Origin: Agarilytica sp033852165
GTDB lineage: Bacteria; Pseudomonadota; Gammaproteobacteria; Pseudomonadales; Cellvibrionaceae
Direction of reading: 5' to 3'
Length of the DNA: 64,000 nt
Assembly (NCBI GenBank): GCA_033852165.1
Contig: JAWSUZ010000026.1
Coordinates: forward strand, 1-64,000
Position 1 is the stretch's first letter. Each line of letters begins with the position of its first letter. Shown piece by piece: positions 53,176 to 61,797 of the stretch. Under the pieces are notes generated by a model, which had not been told where the DNA came from, made no database searches, and was given only the letters and a program-made list of their open reading frames with translations. Position numbers and translations under genes: made by a program.

Positions 53176-53858
53176 CTCAATTTTTCTCACTGTCCCTTGG
53201 GTCAAGTATTTAAAAAACAAACCAATCTGCTGAGGCTTATCTAGAAGCCAAGGCAAAATCGTTCGCTCACAGCGAAGCGTAAGCAAAGTGGCTTGTTTTC
53301 AAGTGGACGTACTGGTCGGTTTTTTAGCAAACAGAAAGGAGTATCGGAAAAACTAAGATTTTAAAAATCTACTGCAATGAAATCCCCCAAACATTTAATG
53401 CAATCCCTAACTAGGTAAAACATGCATCAAAATATACTTACTCCTAAACATATAACCTTTTGTTATGACTTCCTATCTTTTAAGACAACTAAAACTGAAA
53501 TTCGAAATAACCATTTTTCCACATTATTCTTATTCACGTTTAAATTCCTTTGGTGGCGCAGAAAGTTAGGCGAATCCTAGCACCATTACATTAACAAAAT
53601 CAAATAGAACACGAGTTAAATTTAGGGTCAAAATTTTGACTCTTCTTGCATTGAAAAGCGCCTTTTTTAGATTCACAAAAAAACCTTGAAATTAATCGAC
53701 ACCAATTCAAATGTTAACCAATAACGACAAAATCAGTCGATGACCTAAAACCCTAATAAAGGCCAATATGTTATTCATATTCCGGCTCATACAAAAAGTC
53801 ATCATTACGAAATTACCCATTATTATTTAACGATTAGACAGTCCCAAAAATAATTTCA

Positions 53859-53880
53859 GGTCAGTCGCATTACGCTGACC
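53859..53880. promoter_or_regulatory. Dyad GGTCAG-N10-CTGACC upstream of the giant gene
   Basis: A perfect 6-bp inverted repeat with a 10-base spacer lies about 690 bases upstream of ATG 53175. The two half-sites are two helical turns apart edge to edge, a spacing typical of dimeric regulators. It is short enough to be chance in a long AT-rich region. Confidence 0.2.
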
Positions 53881-54562
53881 ATAGCATCAACATTATTTAA
53901 AATAAACGCTATAAGGGTTCCACATCTAAATGAATACATTTCGGGTTATCGTTTCCGAACACGCAAGAAAACAAATTTCATACTCTCCGCCATAAACCCC
54001 GTCTTTCATCGTTTTAAACTACCACCTTTAAAAACCAACAAATTACTTATTACCGAGTACAAATAGCAGAACAGAGATCGACAAAAAACAAATACTAGTA
54101 TATATGCAAAAAACATTTTGTCGAAATTTACTTTTAAAACAACAAATAGACTTAACAGGTCTACCCTAAAACGCCTCAATAAAGTAGCCGGCAAGATAAA
54201 GACCATTCAGACGCGCAAACAGAATAACAATGACACTCCGTCACATTGCAAAAAAATGTAATCTTCAAGATAAAACAATCCACCACCCTACTTACCATAT
54301 AAACAATAATTCCTCCTTAAAACCCTCACCGAACCCGCCAGAAAAAACCTCCAACAAAAAATATAAGGTGTTTTTTAAACAACTTATCGAAAGACTAACA
54401 ATCAAAACAACATTTACCAAGCAGGCAGATTAATTTCGACGTAAACGCGAACTTTTTAGATCTCCACCAATCTGAAACAACGCCCGTAGCGTACAGAACC
54501 CTGTCAAAACCGATAGCTTTACAATCGAACGCTGAACGGTTTTAAGATTAAGAATTCTTTGA

Positions 54563-54685
54563 GATTACCGCGAAGATATATTTTCGTGTGATGCAAACTT
54601 GCGCAAGCAGATCGGCATAGAAGTATTCGTTCGGCACCTGTTAGGCCCCACTCCGGCGCAAGTACTCAAGAAGTTTCAACTTTAG
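54563..54685 (+). pseudogene. Possible C-terminal remnant of an unknown protein
   Basis: A 40-codon frame, opening directly after a TGA and closing with TAG at 54683-54685, encodes a basic, protein-like tail including IEVFVRHLLGPTPAQVLKKF. It has no start or ribosome site, and the DNA upstream is non-coding. It reads like the surviving end of a deleted gene; chance remains possible. I do not recognise the family. Confidence 0.2.
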
Positions 54686-54735
54686 TACCCCGAAATAAAT
54701 GCCTGAAAAACATTTATAGATCCTAATTTTCAGCC

Positions 54736-54763
54736 AAAAAAAAGCGCGGCATAAAGCCGCGCT
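54736..54763 (-). terminator. Strong rho-independent terminator of the esterase gene
   Basis: AGCGCGGC (54743-54750), loop ATAAA, and GCCGCGCT (54756-54763) form an 8-bp GC-rich stem. On the minus strand an 8-base T run (54736-54743) follows. It lies 20 bases past the esterase stop at 54783. Confidence 0.9.
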
Positions 54764-54782
54764 GAAGGAGGCTATACGTAAA

Positions 54783-56069
54783 CTAGGGACATGCACCAAC
54801 GGCCCAATAAGAACCATTGAAAGTGTGAAGCGTTGTCCGCCCATAAGTGGATCCAGACATGGAATTATTACTGCCATTGGCAAAATATCTGGGTCGCCAG
54901 AAACTCCCGGAGCTATGCGCCCGACCACTCTTTTTGTGATAGTAGTTTCTCGCTCTTACATCCGTACACACTGGAGCAGGAGTTGGGCTTGGTGTAGGAG
55001 CTGGCGTCGCTGTGGGCTCTGGAAAAGCTGTCGGCTCTGGCGTTGGGGCGACGGTGGGCAAAGGCGTGGGCGCCGGAGTTACAACTGGAGCCGTTTGTGT
55101 TGAGCGAATTTTTGTCTTAAAAAAGTCCCACATAATTTCAGTCGTATCGGGACCATCTGACTCAGCAAACAAATACGCAGCGTTACCACCACTGTAAGCG
55201 TGGCCCATACCGATAATATTGTATTTTTGTACCAACATTTCGCCAGCATAGTGATAGTTTTCAACGGTATAGCAAAGCCCTCCAGGCACACAATCGCTGG
55301 TGGTACTGCTAGTCGAGTAAGGAACCGAGTCATTGTCGACGCCGTCATCGCCGTAATCATTTGTTTGTATAAACTGCTGTACCACTTGATCGGCGTTACG
55401 AGGATTTACTAGAGGATCTTCGGAGCCGTGAAAAATCAGCATTGGGGTCACGCGTCGCGCTTTCCCGGAACATGCCCATGCATCATATCCTCGTTTATCA
55501 GGGCTGTAGATGCTACCAACAAGCAAAGTATACGCGCCCCCCGATATCGTAGTCGCGGCCTTATACATAGCCCCAGAAAGTACGGCGCCAGCGGCAAACA
55601 CGTCGGAATAACAGGCCATTAAAGTACTCGTCATTGACCCTCCGGCCGAAATACCCTGAACATAGACTCTTTGATTATCGACAGTGTAATTGGCTTTTAG
55701 GCGATCTAGCATACCCATAACTATGCTCACTTCACCGCTATCCCGCTTTTGATTTTTACTTAACATGAAATTCCAACACTGAGTAGGATTCGCGTAAGTC
55801 GCTTGATTCGGGTAAAGCACAATAAAATTTTCAGCATCTGCCTTTTGGTTAAGACGAGTTAAGCCAGCATATTGGCTAGGGTTTTGCGCACAACCGTGCA
55901 AAGCCACCATGACGGGCACAGGCGTGTCAGCTTTATAATTTGTGGGAACCCATATTTGATAATTACGGGAACCCCAAATATTCGTGTAATTTCCATTAAC
56001 CCAATGACCGGCGAAGGAATGTGCGCTAAATAACAAGCACAGTAATACGATGACTTTCACTGATTTCAT
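54783..56069 (-). CDS. Secreted PHB-depolymerase-family esterase (CE1-like) with C-terminal accessory domain
   Basis: 428 residues. Signal peptide 1-20 (ends SFA). The Esterase_PHB-type catalytic domain (about 25-320) has the lipase box GISAG (Ser141), probable acid Asp218 (HGSEDP), His290 (GMGHAYSGG) and the oxyanion HGC at 58-60. A Pro/Thr/Ala linker at about 327-367 joins a 60-residue C-terminal domain (368-428). That domain's pattern ARNYYHKKSGRAH...ANGS...TTL...G.CP also occurs at the C-terminus of other secreted PHB-depolymerase-like esterases. The substrate could be poly/oligo-hydroxybutyrate or a feruloyl/acetyl ester of plant polysaccharide. AAGG precedes the ATG. It forms a single-gene unit with its own terminator. 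Confidence 0.85.
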   Translation of the reverse strand: MKSVKVIVLLCLLFSAHSFAGHWVNGNYTNIWGSRNYQIWVPTNYKADTPVPVMVALHGCAQNPSQYAGLTRLNQKADAENFIVLYPNQATYANPTQCWNFMLSKNQKRDSGEVSIVMGMLDRLKANYTVDNQRVYVQGISAGGSMTSTLMACYSDVFAAGAVLSGAMYKAATTISGGAYTLLVGSIYSPDKRGYDAWACSGKARRVTPMLIFHGSEDPLVNPRNADQVVQQFIQTNDYGDDGVDNDSVPYSTSSTTSDCVPGGLCYTVENYHYAGEMLVQKYNIIGMGHAYSGGNAAYLFAESDGPDTTEIMWDFFKTKIRSTQTAPVVTPAPTPLPTVAPTPEPTAFPEPTATPAPTPSPTPAPVCTDVRARNYYHKKSGRAHSSGSFWRPRYFANGSNNSMSGSTYGRTTLHTFNGSYWAVGACP

Positions 56070-56785
56070 TTGAAGACCTTACTTTATTATTATTTGTTTT
56101 TTATCGTGCCGAGTTTCCAGCTCAATAACGACTTACCTGCTATACAAGTAGAACGTTCTTTCCGATTCCGTTTTAAGCGAAACACGGCTTTGAAGATAAT
56201 ATTTTCAACCCCGCTATCAAGTTAGCGATTATTACTTCAGGCTTGTACGCTGAAACAATCGTAAAACTTAGTACGATCCCACGTATATGATAAGTTCGCG
56301 CAATCTTGTCGCATATATTCGCTCACGCGTAAGCCAGTAAGCGAGAAGTTTTTATTGAGTGAATCGCGCGGAAAGTGAGAGCTGACAAGAGGTGATGAAC
56401 GTTATGACGACTAAATATGATACGTAAAAACCTGATTTTTCATACCAAATCTGATGCCTGAAACGGCAATTTGAACAATCGAACGGTGTTACGTTTCACT
56501 ACACCCAGTGAGAAGCTTATCCACATATTTCACGTTGCTGACGTTGCGGATACTTTGAAAAAACACTGTAGAAAATTGAGGATGGAGGAATCACATCGGA
56601 AATCGTTCGGTTATTCCTGGCTCCACAATAATCACTCCATGGACGAGAATTGTAGCGACTATCGATAGGATTTTTTTACTGTTTAAAATAGACCGCGAGA
56701 AGACTGGTGGTCACAAACGATGAACATCACGATTTTTTATTGATTCGTTATTATTAGTCTCTGCTCTTAACTTATGTTCTCATTC
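56070..56785. other. Intergenic region upstream of the esterase
   Basis: About 700 bases without a convincing gene. A rightward open frame of 65 codons at 56471-56668 has no ribosome site and unremarkable composition. No strong hairpin or repeat is present apart from the 13-base repeats that begin at 56786. The esterase promoter should lie in the left part. Confidence 0.4.
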
Positions 56786-56850
56786 TTTACTCTCGACCTT
56801 TGCTTTCAACCTACACGCTCAACCCACACGCTCAACCTTTACTCTCGAGA
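56786..56850. repeat. Five tandem 13-base repeats across the end of the AraC-type gene
   Basis: The plus-strand units are TTTACTCTCGACC, TTTGCTTTCAACC, TACACGCTCAACC, CACACGCTCAACC and TTTACTCTCGAGA. The TGA stop of the regulator lies in unit 4, so the array covers its last codons and 3' flank. Since 13 is not a multiple of 3, copy-number change could alter the C-terminus. Confidence 0.6.
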
Positions 56851-57992
56851 TACTGAGCCAAAGTAACGCCATTCCAGGATTTAAATGCATGAGAAAAACT
56901 ACGCAAATCAGAAAACCCTAACTTTTCTGCCACATCGTAAGAGCTAAACCCTGCGTCTATTAAGCTGATCGCCAATTCTTGCTGCGCTGTTTGACGCACT
57001 TGACGAAAGCTGGTCCCCTCCTCTGTTAAACGGCGCCGTATCGTTGCGACGCTCATCCCCAGTTCCTCTGAAACCTGTTGCTGGCTCTTAAATTCACCCA
57101 GAAGAATCTTTCTGATCTGATGACCAACCGTTTGAGCGGGCGATGAAGCTCCAGGAGTTTGAAGCGTGTTCGCTAATCCGCTATAGAAGTCGTTAACGCT
57201 ATATCCCCCCTCAGGTACAACCATCAAAACATCACCCACAGTACTGTCGTATGACAAGATATATTCCGATGACCCATATCGAACATTGCCCCGCCAAAAA
57301 CGTAAGTGCCTTGCATTATTATTCACAATCGACCGTTTGATCGAAACATTAGGCTCTGGAAAATCTTCACGTGAACCCGTGATATAACACAGTAGCCGAT
57401 GCACGATGATAAGCAGGCACTCCATATAACAAAACTGCAGAGACTTATTTTTTTGCAGATAAGGGAAGCGACTATCGTCTAACACCAACATCAAACGATC
57501 ATTCGATTCTCTTACGTGACAGTATGGCGCTCCATTAATAAAGTTACTCACTGTCGCCAGTTTAGCAATCCCTTCCCGCAGTGTTGCGCAACCTTCAAGG
57601 TTGTCTAACATAAACTGCTTAGTGCCAACGATCATTGCGCGATCCGTCAGACTGCTACTTTCATCATAAAAGATGAGAGATAACTCCTGCCAAACACGTA
57701 TACAGTCGGCCAACGGAATGTAGCCCTTAGGATCATCGAACAACCCAGCGGGCAGGCCCAACTTATCAATAACCCCGGAAAGAAATACCCTAGCATCGGG
57801 TAAGGTCGAGAATAAGGGCCATAAATCAGCTAATGGAACCTCTATCGTTTCTGATCCCGCGTCGCCAGATGGCTCACCCTGACCAGAAGGGACAGTCTGC
57901 TCAGGATCTGAGCTTGGCTCTTTATGAGGGGTAAGAGAATTAGGTGAATTAGGTGAATTAGGTGAATTAGGTGAATTAGGTAAGTCTGACAT
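56832..57992 (-). CDS. AraC-family transcriptional regulator (arabinose-binding-like N-domain)
   Basis: 386 residues. The first ~45 are a low-complexity Ser/Pro/Asn-rich leader with a PNS repeat. Residues about 48-235 resemble the N-terminal ligand domain of OruR/ArgR-like AraC regulators (LPDARVFLSGVIDKLGLP...). The C-terminal ~95 residues are a two-helix-turn-helix AraC domain: VSEELGMSVATIRRRLTEEG as the first reader unit and DVAEKLGFSDLRSFSHAFKS as the second. It lies 188 bases downstream of the UbiA-like gene on the same strand, so it is a plausible pathway regulator, possibly with its own promoter. No strong ribosome site is visible before ATG 57992. The ligand is unknown. Confidence 0.8.
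   Translation of the reverse strand: MSDLPNSPNSPNSPNSPNSLTPHKEPSSDPEQTVPSGQGEPSGDAGSETIEVPLADLWPLFSTLPDARVFLSGVIDKLGLPAGLFDDPKGYIPLADCIRVWQELSLIFYDESSSLTDRAMIVGTKQFMLDNLEGCATLREGIAKLATVSNFINGAPYCHVRESNDRLMLVLDDSRFPYLQKNKSLQFCYMECLLIIVHRLLCYITGSREDFPEPNVSIKRSIVNNNARHLRFWRGNVRYGSSEYILSYDSTVGDVLMVVPEGGYSVNDFYSGLANTLQTPGASSPAQTVGHQIRKILLGEFKSQQQVSEELGMSVATIRRRLTEEGTSFRQVRQTAQQELAISLIDAGFSSYDVAEKLGFSDLRSFSHAFKSWNGVTLAQYLESKG
57937..57981. repeat. Five perfect 9-base repeats in the AraC-type gene
   Basis: GAATTAGGT occurs five times without a break and encodes Pro-Asn-Ser repeats near the protein's N-terminus, just after the start codon. The unit is a multiple of three, so slippage would lengthen or shorten the leader without a frameshift. 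Confidence 0.85.
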
Positions 57993-58180
57993 AAATCTAA
58001 TTTTATCTGAAAACCGGTTTCGCTACAAAAAATCCTTTGTCGTAAATACCACAAGTATTAAGACATCAGAAAAAAGGTGTGGAACTATACCAAGCAAAAC
58101 TGGTTTAGCATAAGTACTATACGCATAGCGCTAAATAAACCTGCACGCCATATGTGAATACTAAAAACAAATGGACCGAA

Positions 58181-59077
58181 TTACTGGTTGAAGGCGATAA
58201 TCAAATTACTGGTATAAAAACTCACCAAATATGCCATATAGATTGGTCTTAAACTTCGTCGTTTAGTACGAGACTTTAGATACTGTATCGATCCGTATAA
58301 GGAGATGATCGCCGGCAGCAGTAATGTCCATCGGGGCTCAAATCCTCCCTCCACGCCTGGCGCTAACAATGCCACTAAGAAACATCCACCCAAGCCTAAC
58401 GCCAAAGTCAATATTCCGCTTCCCCAGCCCCCAAGTGCTCGGGAATACATTTGCTCCCCCTCTTCAAGCAATGATGGCCAAACCGATTTTCGTCCGAAGT
58501 CATAATGCAAAAACGCACAAATGTAAGCGATGGCAATACCGACCATGCTTGGTGTTGCGGATAGTTCGGTAGATATAAGCACAAACATAAGGGCGAAAAA
58601 ATTGAGCGCCGAACTTACGGGAAAGGTAACAATCAAGTTGATTAAAATATTATCGCGTACTGTTTTGGATAACCGTTCCCACACCATCAACCATAAACCG
58701 TAGCTCATATTGATGGCGACAAAAATCGCCAAACGCGTATCAACGGTCAAAGAAATTACAACCGCAAAAATAAACAGAAATATCGCTAAGTACCACACAT
58801 CACGAAAACTCACCGAGCCTCTCACCAGAGGGCGATCCGGCTTATACAAGGCATCGTAATCGTAATCTTTAATCTCATCTATCGCCCGTAAAAAAAAGAG
58901 CACCAAGTAGAAACTGAATACGACACGAAGTGTTTTTCCATCGAGCAACCATTCTACGGGGCTGTCGGCCACGGTAACGAACATCCCCATCACCGATAGA
59001 GACCACAAAGCGGCGAACAATAAGTGCAATTTAGGTTCGTACGCTTCTTTTGAAAACTGGAATAAACGACCCAACAT
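58181..59077 (-). CDS. UbiA-family prenyltransferase-like membrane protein
   Basis: 298 residues from ATG 59077. A GTG one codon earlier would overlap the upstream stop (TAGTG); either start keeps the two genes coupled. Several hydrophobic segments span the length. The first Asp-rich motif is AIDEIKDYDYD followed by KPDRPLVRG (about residues 66-87), as in the UbiA subgroup with DEIKD...PDRP. The second motif is reduced to YDFGRKSVWP...EEG (about 192-206), matching the E/DxGRK variant of that subgroup. It should bind Mg and a prenyl diphosphate and transfer it to an acceptor inside the membrane. The acceptor is unknown. It is probably the last biosynthetic gene of the operon. Confidence 0.75.
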   Translation of the reverse strand: MLGRLFQFSKEAYEPKLHLLFAALWSLSVMGMFVTVADSPVEWLLDGKTLRVVFSFYLVLFFLRAIDEIKDYDYDALYKPDRPLVRGSVSFRDVWYLAIFLFIFAVVISLTVDTRLAIFVAINMSYGLWLMVWERLSKTVRDNILINLIVTFPVSSALNFFALMFVLISTELSATPSMVGIAIAYICAFLHYDFGRKSVWPSLLEEGEQMYSRALGGWGSGILTLALGLGGCFLVALLAPGVEGGFEPRWTLLLPAIISLYGSIQYLKSRTKRRSLRPIYMAYLVSFYTSNLIIAFNQ

Positions 59078-59079
59078 CA

Positions 59080-61776
59080 CTAAGCCACCTCTTCGTTCTG
59101 ATCCAACAAACGCACCACGCCTGAAGATCCGTCCATTTCAATCAACGCACCATCCGGAATTCTGGTCGTAGCGTAAGGCAAAGCCACCACCGTTGGAATA
59201 CCAAATTTACGCCCGGTAATAGCCGTGTGAGAAAGCATACTGCCGCGTTCAACAACCATTCCTTTAGACCCCAGCATCAAAAACAACCAGCCCGGATCTG
59301 TTTCTCGCGCGATGAGTATTTCATCTTCAGCAATATTTTTAACGCTCATGGGATCCAATACCACTCGCGCACGGCCAATCACCTTGCCTGCGCTGGAGCC
59401 TAAACCTTTCATTACGCCGCTTGCTTCATTAACTTCAGCGTTATCTTCAAAAATCACATTGTTGCGCACAGGCCCCAACGTGGTGATGTCATCTTTGGTT
59501 TCTTTCTTTAGGTTTTCGTTATATTCATCACGCCTAAGATCCGCTAAAACCTGAAGGTTTTCCGTGACCCCTGAGCCATCGATATAACCAAATATTTCTT
59601 CTTGGGTGAGATGAAAAATATCATCCGATTTTTCTAACACACCTGATTTTACGAAGTTTACGGCAATGCCTTTAAATATCTTTTTCGAGAATCCAAAGAG
59701 TTCACTGCGACAGTAACGAGAATTTTCACGATGGCTAATAAGGCCTCGTAACACCTTGAGCAATCGATGCAGAATAAATCGCTTTACCGGCTTGCCTTTC
59801 AACAGTAGCGACAGGTTTTTATCTGCCTGTATTCGAACCTCGGCTTCATGTTCCTGAATGGTATCCGCATTGATGGTCTGAGAAACAAATTGTCTGATAT
59901 TGCAAATTAATGCTGTAGGGTTATCACGAACACTCGGGACTTCCAACTTCAGCTCTTGCAACCCTCTATCACCGTAGTAGTGCAGATGATGATCAAGCTT
60001 TTGACTGAAGACGCAGCCCAACGAACCCGCCTGATGGGCCGCGTAGATTTGCTCATCCGTTTTATTCGAAAACGCATCACTCAGCCATTTGTCATTGCGG
60101 ACTAGCTCAGCCAATCGCACAGCAGACAATAGTATTTCTACGCTTTGCAGTTTTTCATCGCCGCATAGCAGGTCGCTCAATAATCCGCTGTCTTCATCCA
60201 AATTCCACTTAGAAAAAATGGATTCGAGCCAACCGTACAAAGGAATCATGTACGCATCCGTCGTGAGTGTTACACCCCATTCGTTCCCGACTTCTCGCCA
60301 TACCTTTGTAAACGTTTGTACCGCAACATAAGGATCTTCGTCATCAAAGGATTTACCTCGCAAGGGAGCAATCAATTTTTCCCACCATTGATGATAAGCA
60401 TACATTTTTCGATTGTGGGTAATAAAGTCGAAAAGTACGTAGAGCGCTGTGGCGCCAAAGAGCGAGTTGGTTTTTATTTTCTGCCACAGTGCCGATAGTT
60501 TACTGGTGTTCTGAGTTTGGTATGACGTCCGTAAACCAATCATATTCTCCCAGTGTGTTTTAAAAATTGGGAACAAAGGGCTTTGACTGTGCAACAAATA
60601 AAATGCGGTCAAGCAATAATAGATCCGACCCCCTAAAAACCCAATCATCTTGTCCAGAGGCTCAAAGTTGTCTCGTAACTTATTTCGTTTAACCCCTAAC
60701 CTTCGGTACAGGTCATAGAATATTTCACGATAGAAAAACTTTGCAAAAGTGTAGGTCAGCACCGTGCATACACCCGGAAAGCTTTCGGTCACATTCGCAT
60801 TACTAAAGACTTGCTGTCTTCCATAATCAAGGGAAATCGGTCGTGACTGTAAAAAATACAACTCTCCATTCGCCGTAAAACAGCCCTCGGTATCTTGAGG
60901 GTTTCCGAAAAGTGCTTCGATTTTTTTCCCCATTTCGACCATGCGTCGAATTTGCTCATCGCTTAAGCATGGCAGTTGTCGTAGATCCTCCTCGACCGCT
61001 GTTTTTATCAATCCATAGCCTTTATCCACATCCAGTGTAAGTTGGCTATTTTTATCCGCCAATTGCTTATCGATATCGCTGGTTTTTCCGCTAACAAAAT
61101 AATGATCGACTGGTACTGCTTCTTGTACCACGCCTTCACCAATACCGTAACCCGCGACAATGACGGTGTCGCGCGCTGCCGTTTTGGGGTCGCAAGTGAA
61201 CATCACAAACGAGCGCTCCCCCATCACCATTTTCTGAATTCCCACGGCTACGCTAAAACCACTCAAATCAAAGTTTTGCGCGTAACGATACATCAGTGAC
61301 TCTTCTGAAAACCCCGAAGCCCAACACTGCTTTATACAGTCAAGAACTTGGTCTCGCTTAACGTAAAGAAAGGACTCGCTCATACCGGCAAAGGGGTTGT
61401 CCGCACTGTCTTCGCTTTCTTCTATCTTTTTACCAACAGTTGACGCTCGCACCGAAACAAGATCGTCTTTTTCAAACTGCGCATCAAAGGCGCTTAGCAC
61501 CCACTTTTTTTGGACTTCGCTGAGTTCAACCGCCTGAAAGATAGTGGCGATATCTTTAGCCGCTCCACGAATCGTGTCCGGATCATTAAAATCAATTTCC
61601 TCTAGGCAATGCCCTACCTCGGTCTCTACCAAAGCAAACACTTCCTCATAAAATGTTTTAGTCAGACAGTAGAACGCAGGAACAGGTATCCCCGCCTCGA
61701 TCATACTTACTTGCTTCGCAAACTTCCCCCCCACCAATTGTTCATCCGGGCCTTGCGCACTTGTTAAAATATTCAT
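59080..61776 (-). CDS. PEP-synthase-like / rifampicin-phosphotransferase-like dikinase
   Basis: 898 residues. The N-terminal ATP-grasp part has GGKFAKQVSMIEAGIPVP (16-33), SVRASTVG, FAGMSESFLYV, the IQKMVMGERSFVMFTCDP stretch, GYGIGEGVVQE and LYFLQSRPIS, all PPDK/PEP-synthase landmarks. A ~420-residue central region lacks familiar motifs. The C-terminal phospho-His domain has GSSAGKVIGRA and SMLSHTAITGRKFGIP, with catalytic His850 present. This three-part plan and length fit rifampicin-phosphotransferase-type dikinases better than PEP synthase, which needs a PEP-binding TIM barrel. I infer ATP-driven phosphorylation of a small molecule made by the operon. The start ATG lies 21 bases after the epimerase stop; the end overlaps the UbiA-like gene. 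Confidence 0.75.
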   Translation of the reverse strand: MNILTSAQGPDEQLVGGKFAKQVSMIEAGIPVPAFYCLTKTFYEEVFALVETEVGHCLEEIDFNDPDTIRGAAKDIATIFQAVELSEVQKKWVLSAFDAQFEKDDLVSVRASTVGKKIEESEDSADNPFAGMSESFLYVKRDQVLDCIKQCWASGFSEESLMYRYAQNFDLSGFSVAVGIQKMVMGERSFVMFTCDPKTAARDTVIVAGYGIGEGVVQEAVPVDHYFVSGKTSDIDKQLADKNSQLTLDVDKGYGLIKTAVEEDLRQLPCLSDEQIRRMVEMGKKIEALFGNPQDTEGCFTANGELYFLQSRPISLDYGRQQVFSNANVTESFPGVCTVLTYTFAKFFYREIFYDLYRRLGVKRNKLRDNFEPLDKMIGFLGGRIYYCLTAFYLLHSQSPLFPIFKTHWENMIGLRTSYQTQNTSKLSALWQKIKTNSLFGATALYVLFDFITHNRKMYAYHQWWEKLIAPLRGKSFDDEDPYVAVQTFTKVWREVGNEWGVTLTTDAYMIPLYGWLESIFSKWNLDEDSGLLSDLLCGDEKLQSVEILLSAVRLAELVRNDKWLSDAFSNKTDEQIYAAHQAGSLGCVFSQKLDHHLHYYGDRGLQELKLEVPSVRDNPTALICNIRQFVSQTINADTIQEHEAEVRIQADKNLSLLLKGKPVKRFILHRLLKVLRGLISHRENSRYCRSELFGFSKKIFKGIAVNFVKSGVLEKSDDIFHLTQEEIFGYIDGSGVTENLQVLADLRRDEYNENLKKETKDDITTLGPVRNNVIFEDNAEVNEASGVMKGLGSSAGKVIGRARVVLDPMSVKNIAEDEILIARETDPGWLFLMLGSKGMVVERGSMLSHTAITGRKFGIPTVVALPYATTRIPDGALIEMDGSSGVVRLLDQNEEVA

Positions 61777-61797
61777 TTTTATCCAGATTTAATATCG

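Larger units (their letters stand above)
53176..54782. other. 1.6-kb AT-rich non-coding region upstream of the giant gene
   Basis: No credible gene is present in this stretch. It holds a 6-bp dyad at 53859-53880, a possible protein-end remnant at 54563-54685, and the esterase terminator at 54736-54763. The remainder is A/T-rich with many short homopolymer runs, unlike the flanking coding DNA. It is a good place for the promoter and regulatory sites of the giant-protein unit. I cannot pick out a convincing -35/-10 pair. Confidence 0.5.

Noticed and set aside
53176..53286. Extended N-terminus of the giant protein from position 53286
   Set aside because: The 37 extra residues are not signal-like, whereas ATG 53175 opens a textbook signal peptide.
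54006..54433. Short frames on both strands in the AT-rich region
   Set aside because: They have a Lys/Asn/Phe-rich composition as expected from AT-rich DNA, and no credible ribosome sites.
56471..56668. 65-codon rightward frame upstream of the esterase
   Set aside because: No ribosome binding site, no recognisable motif, and no coupled neighbour.
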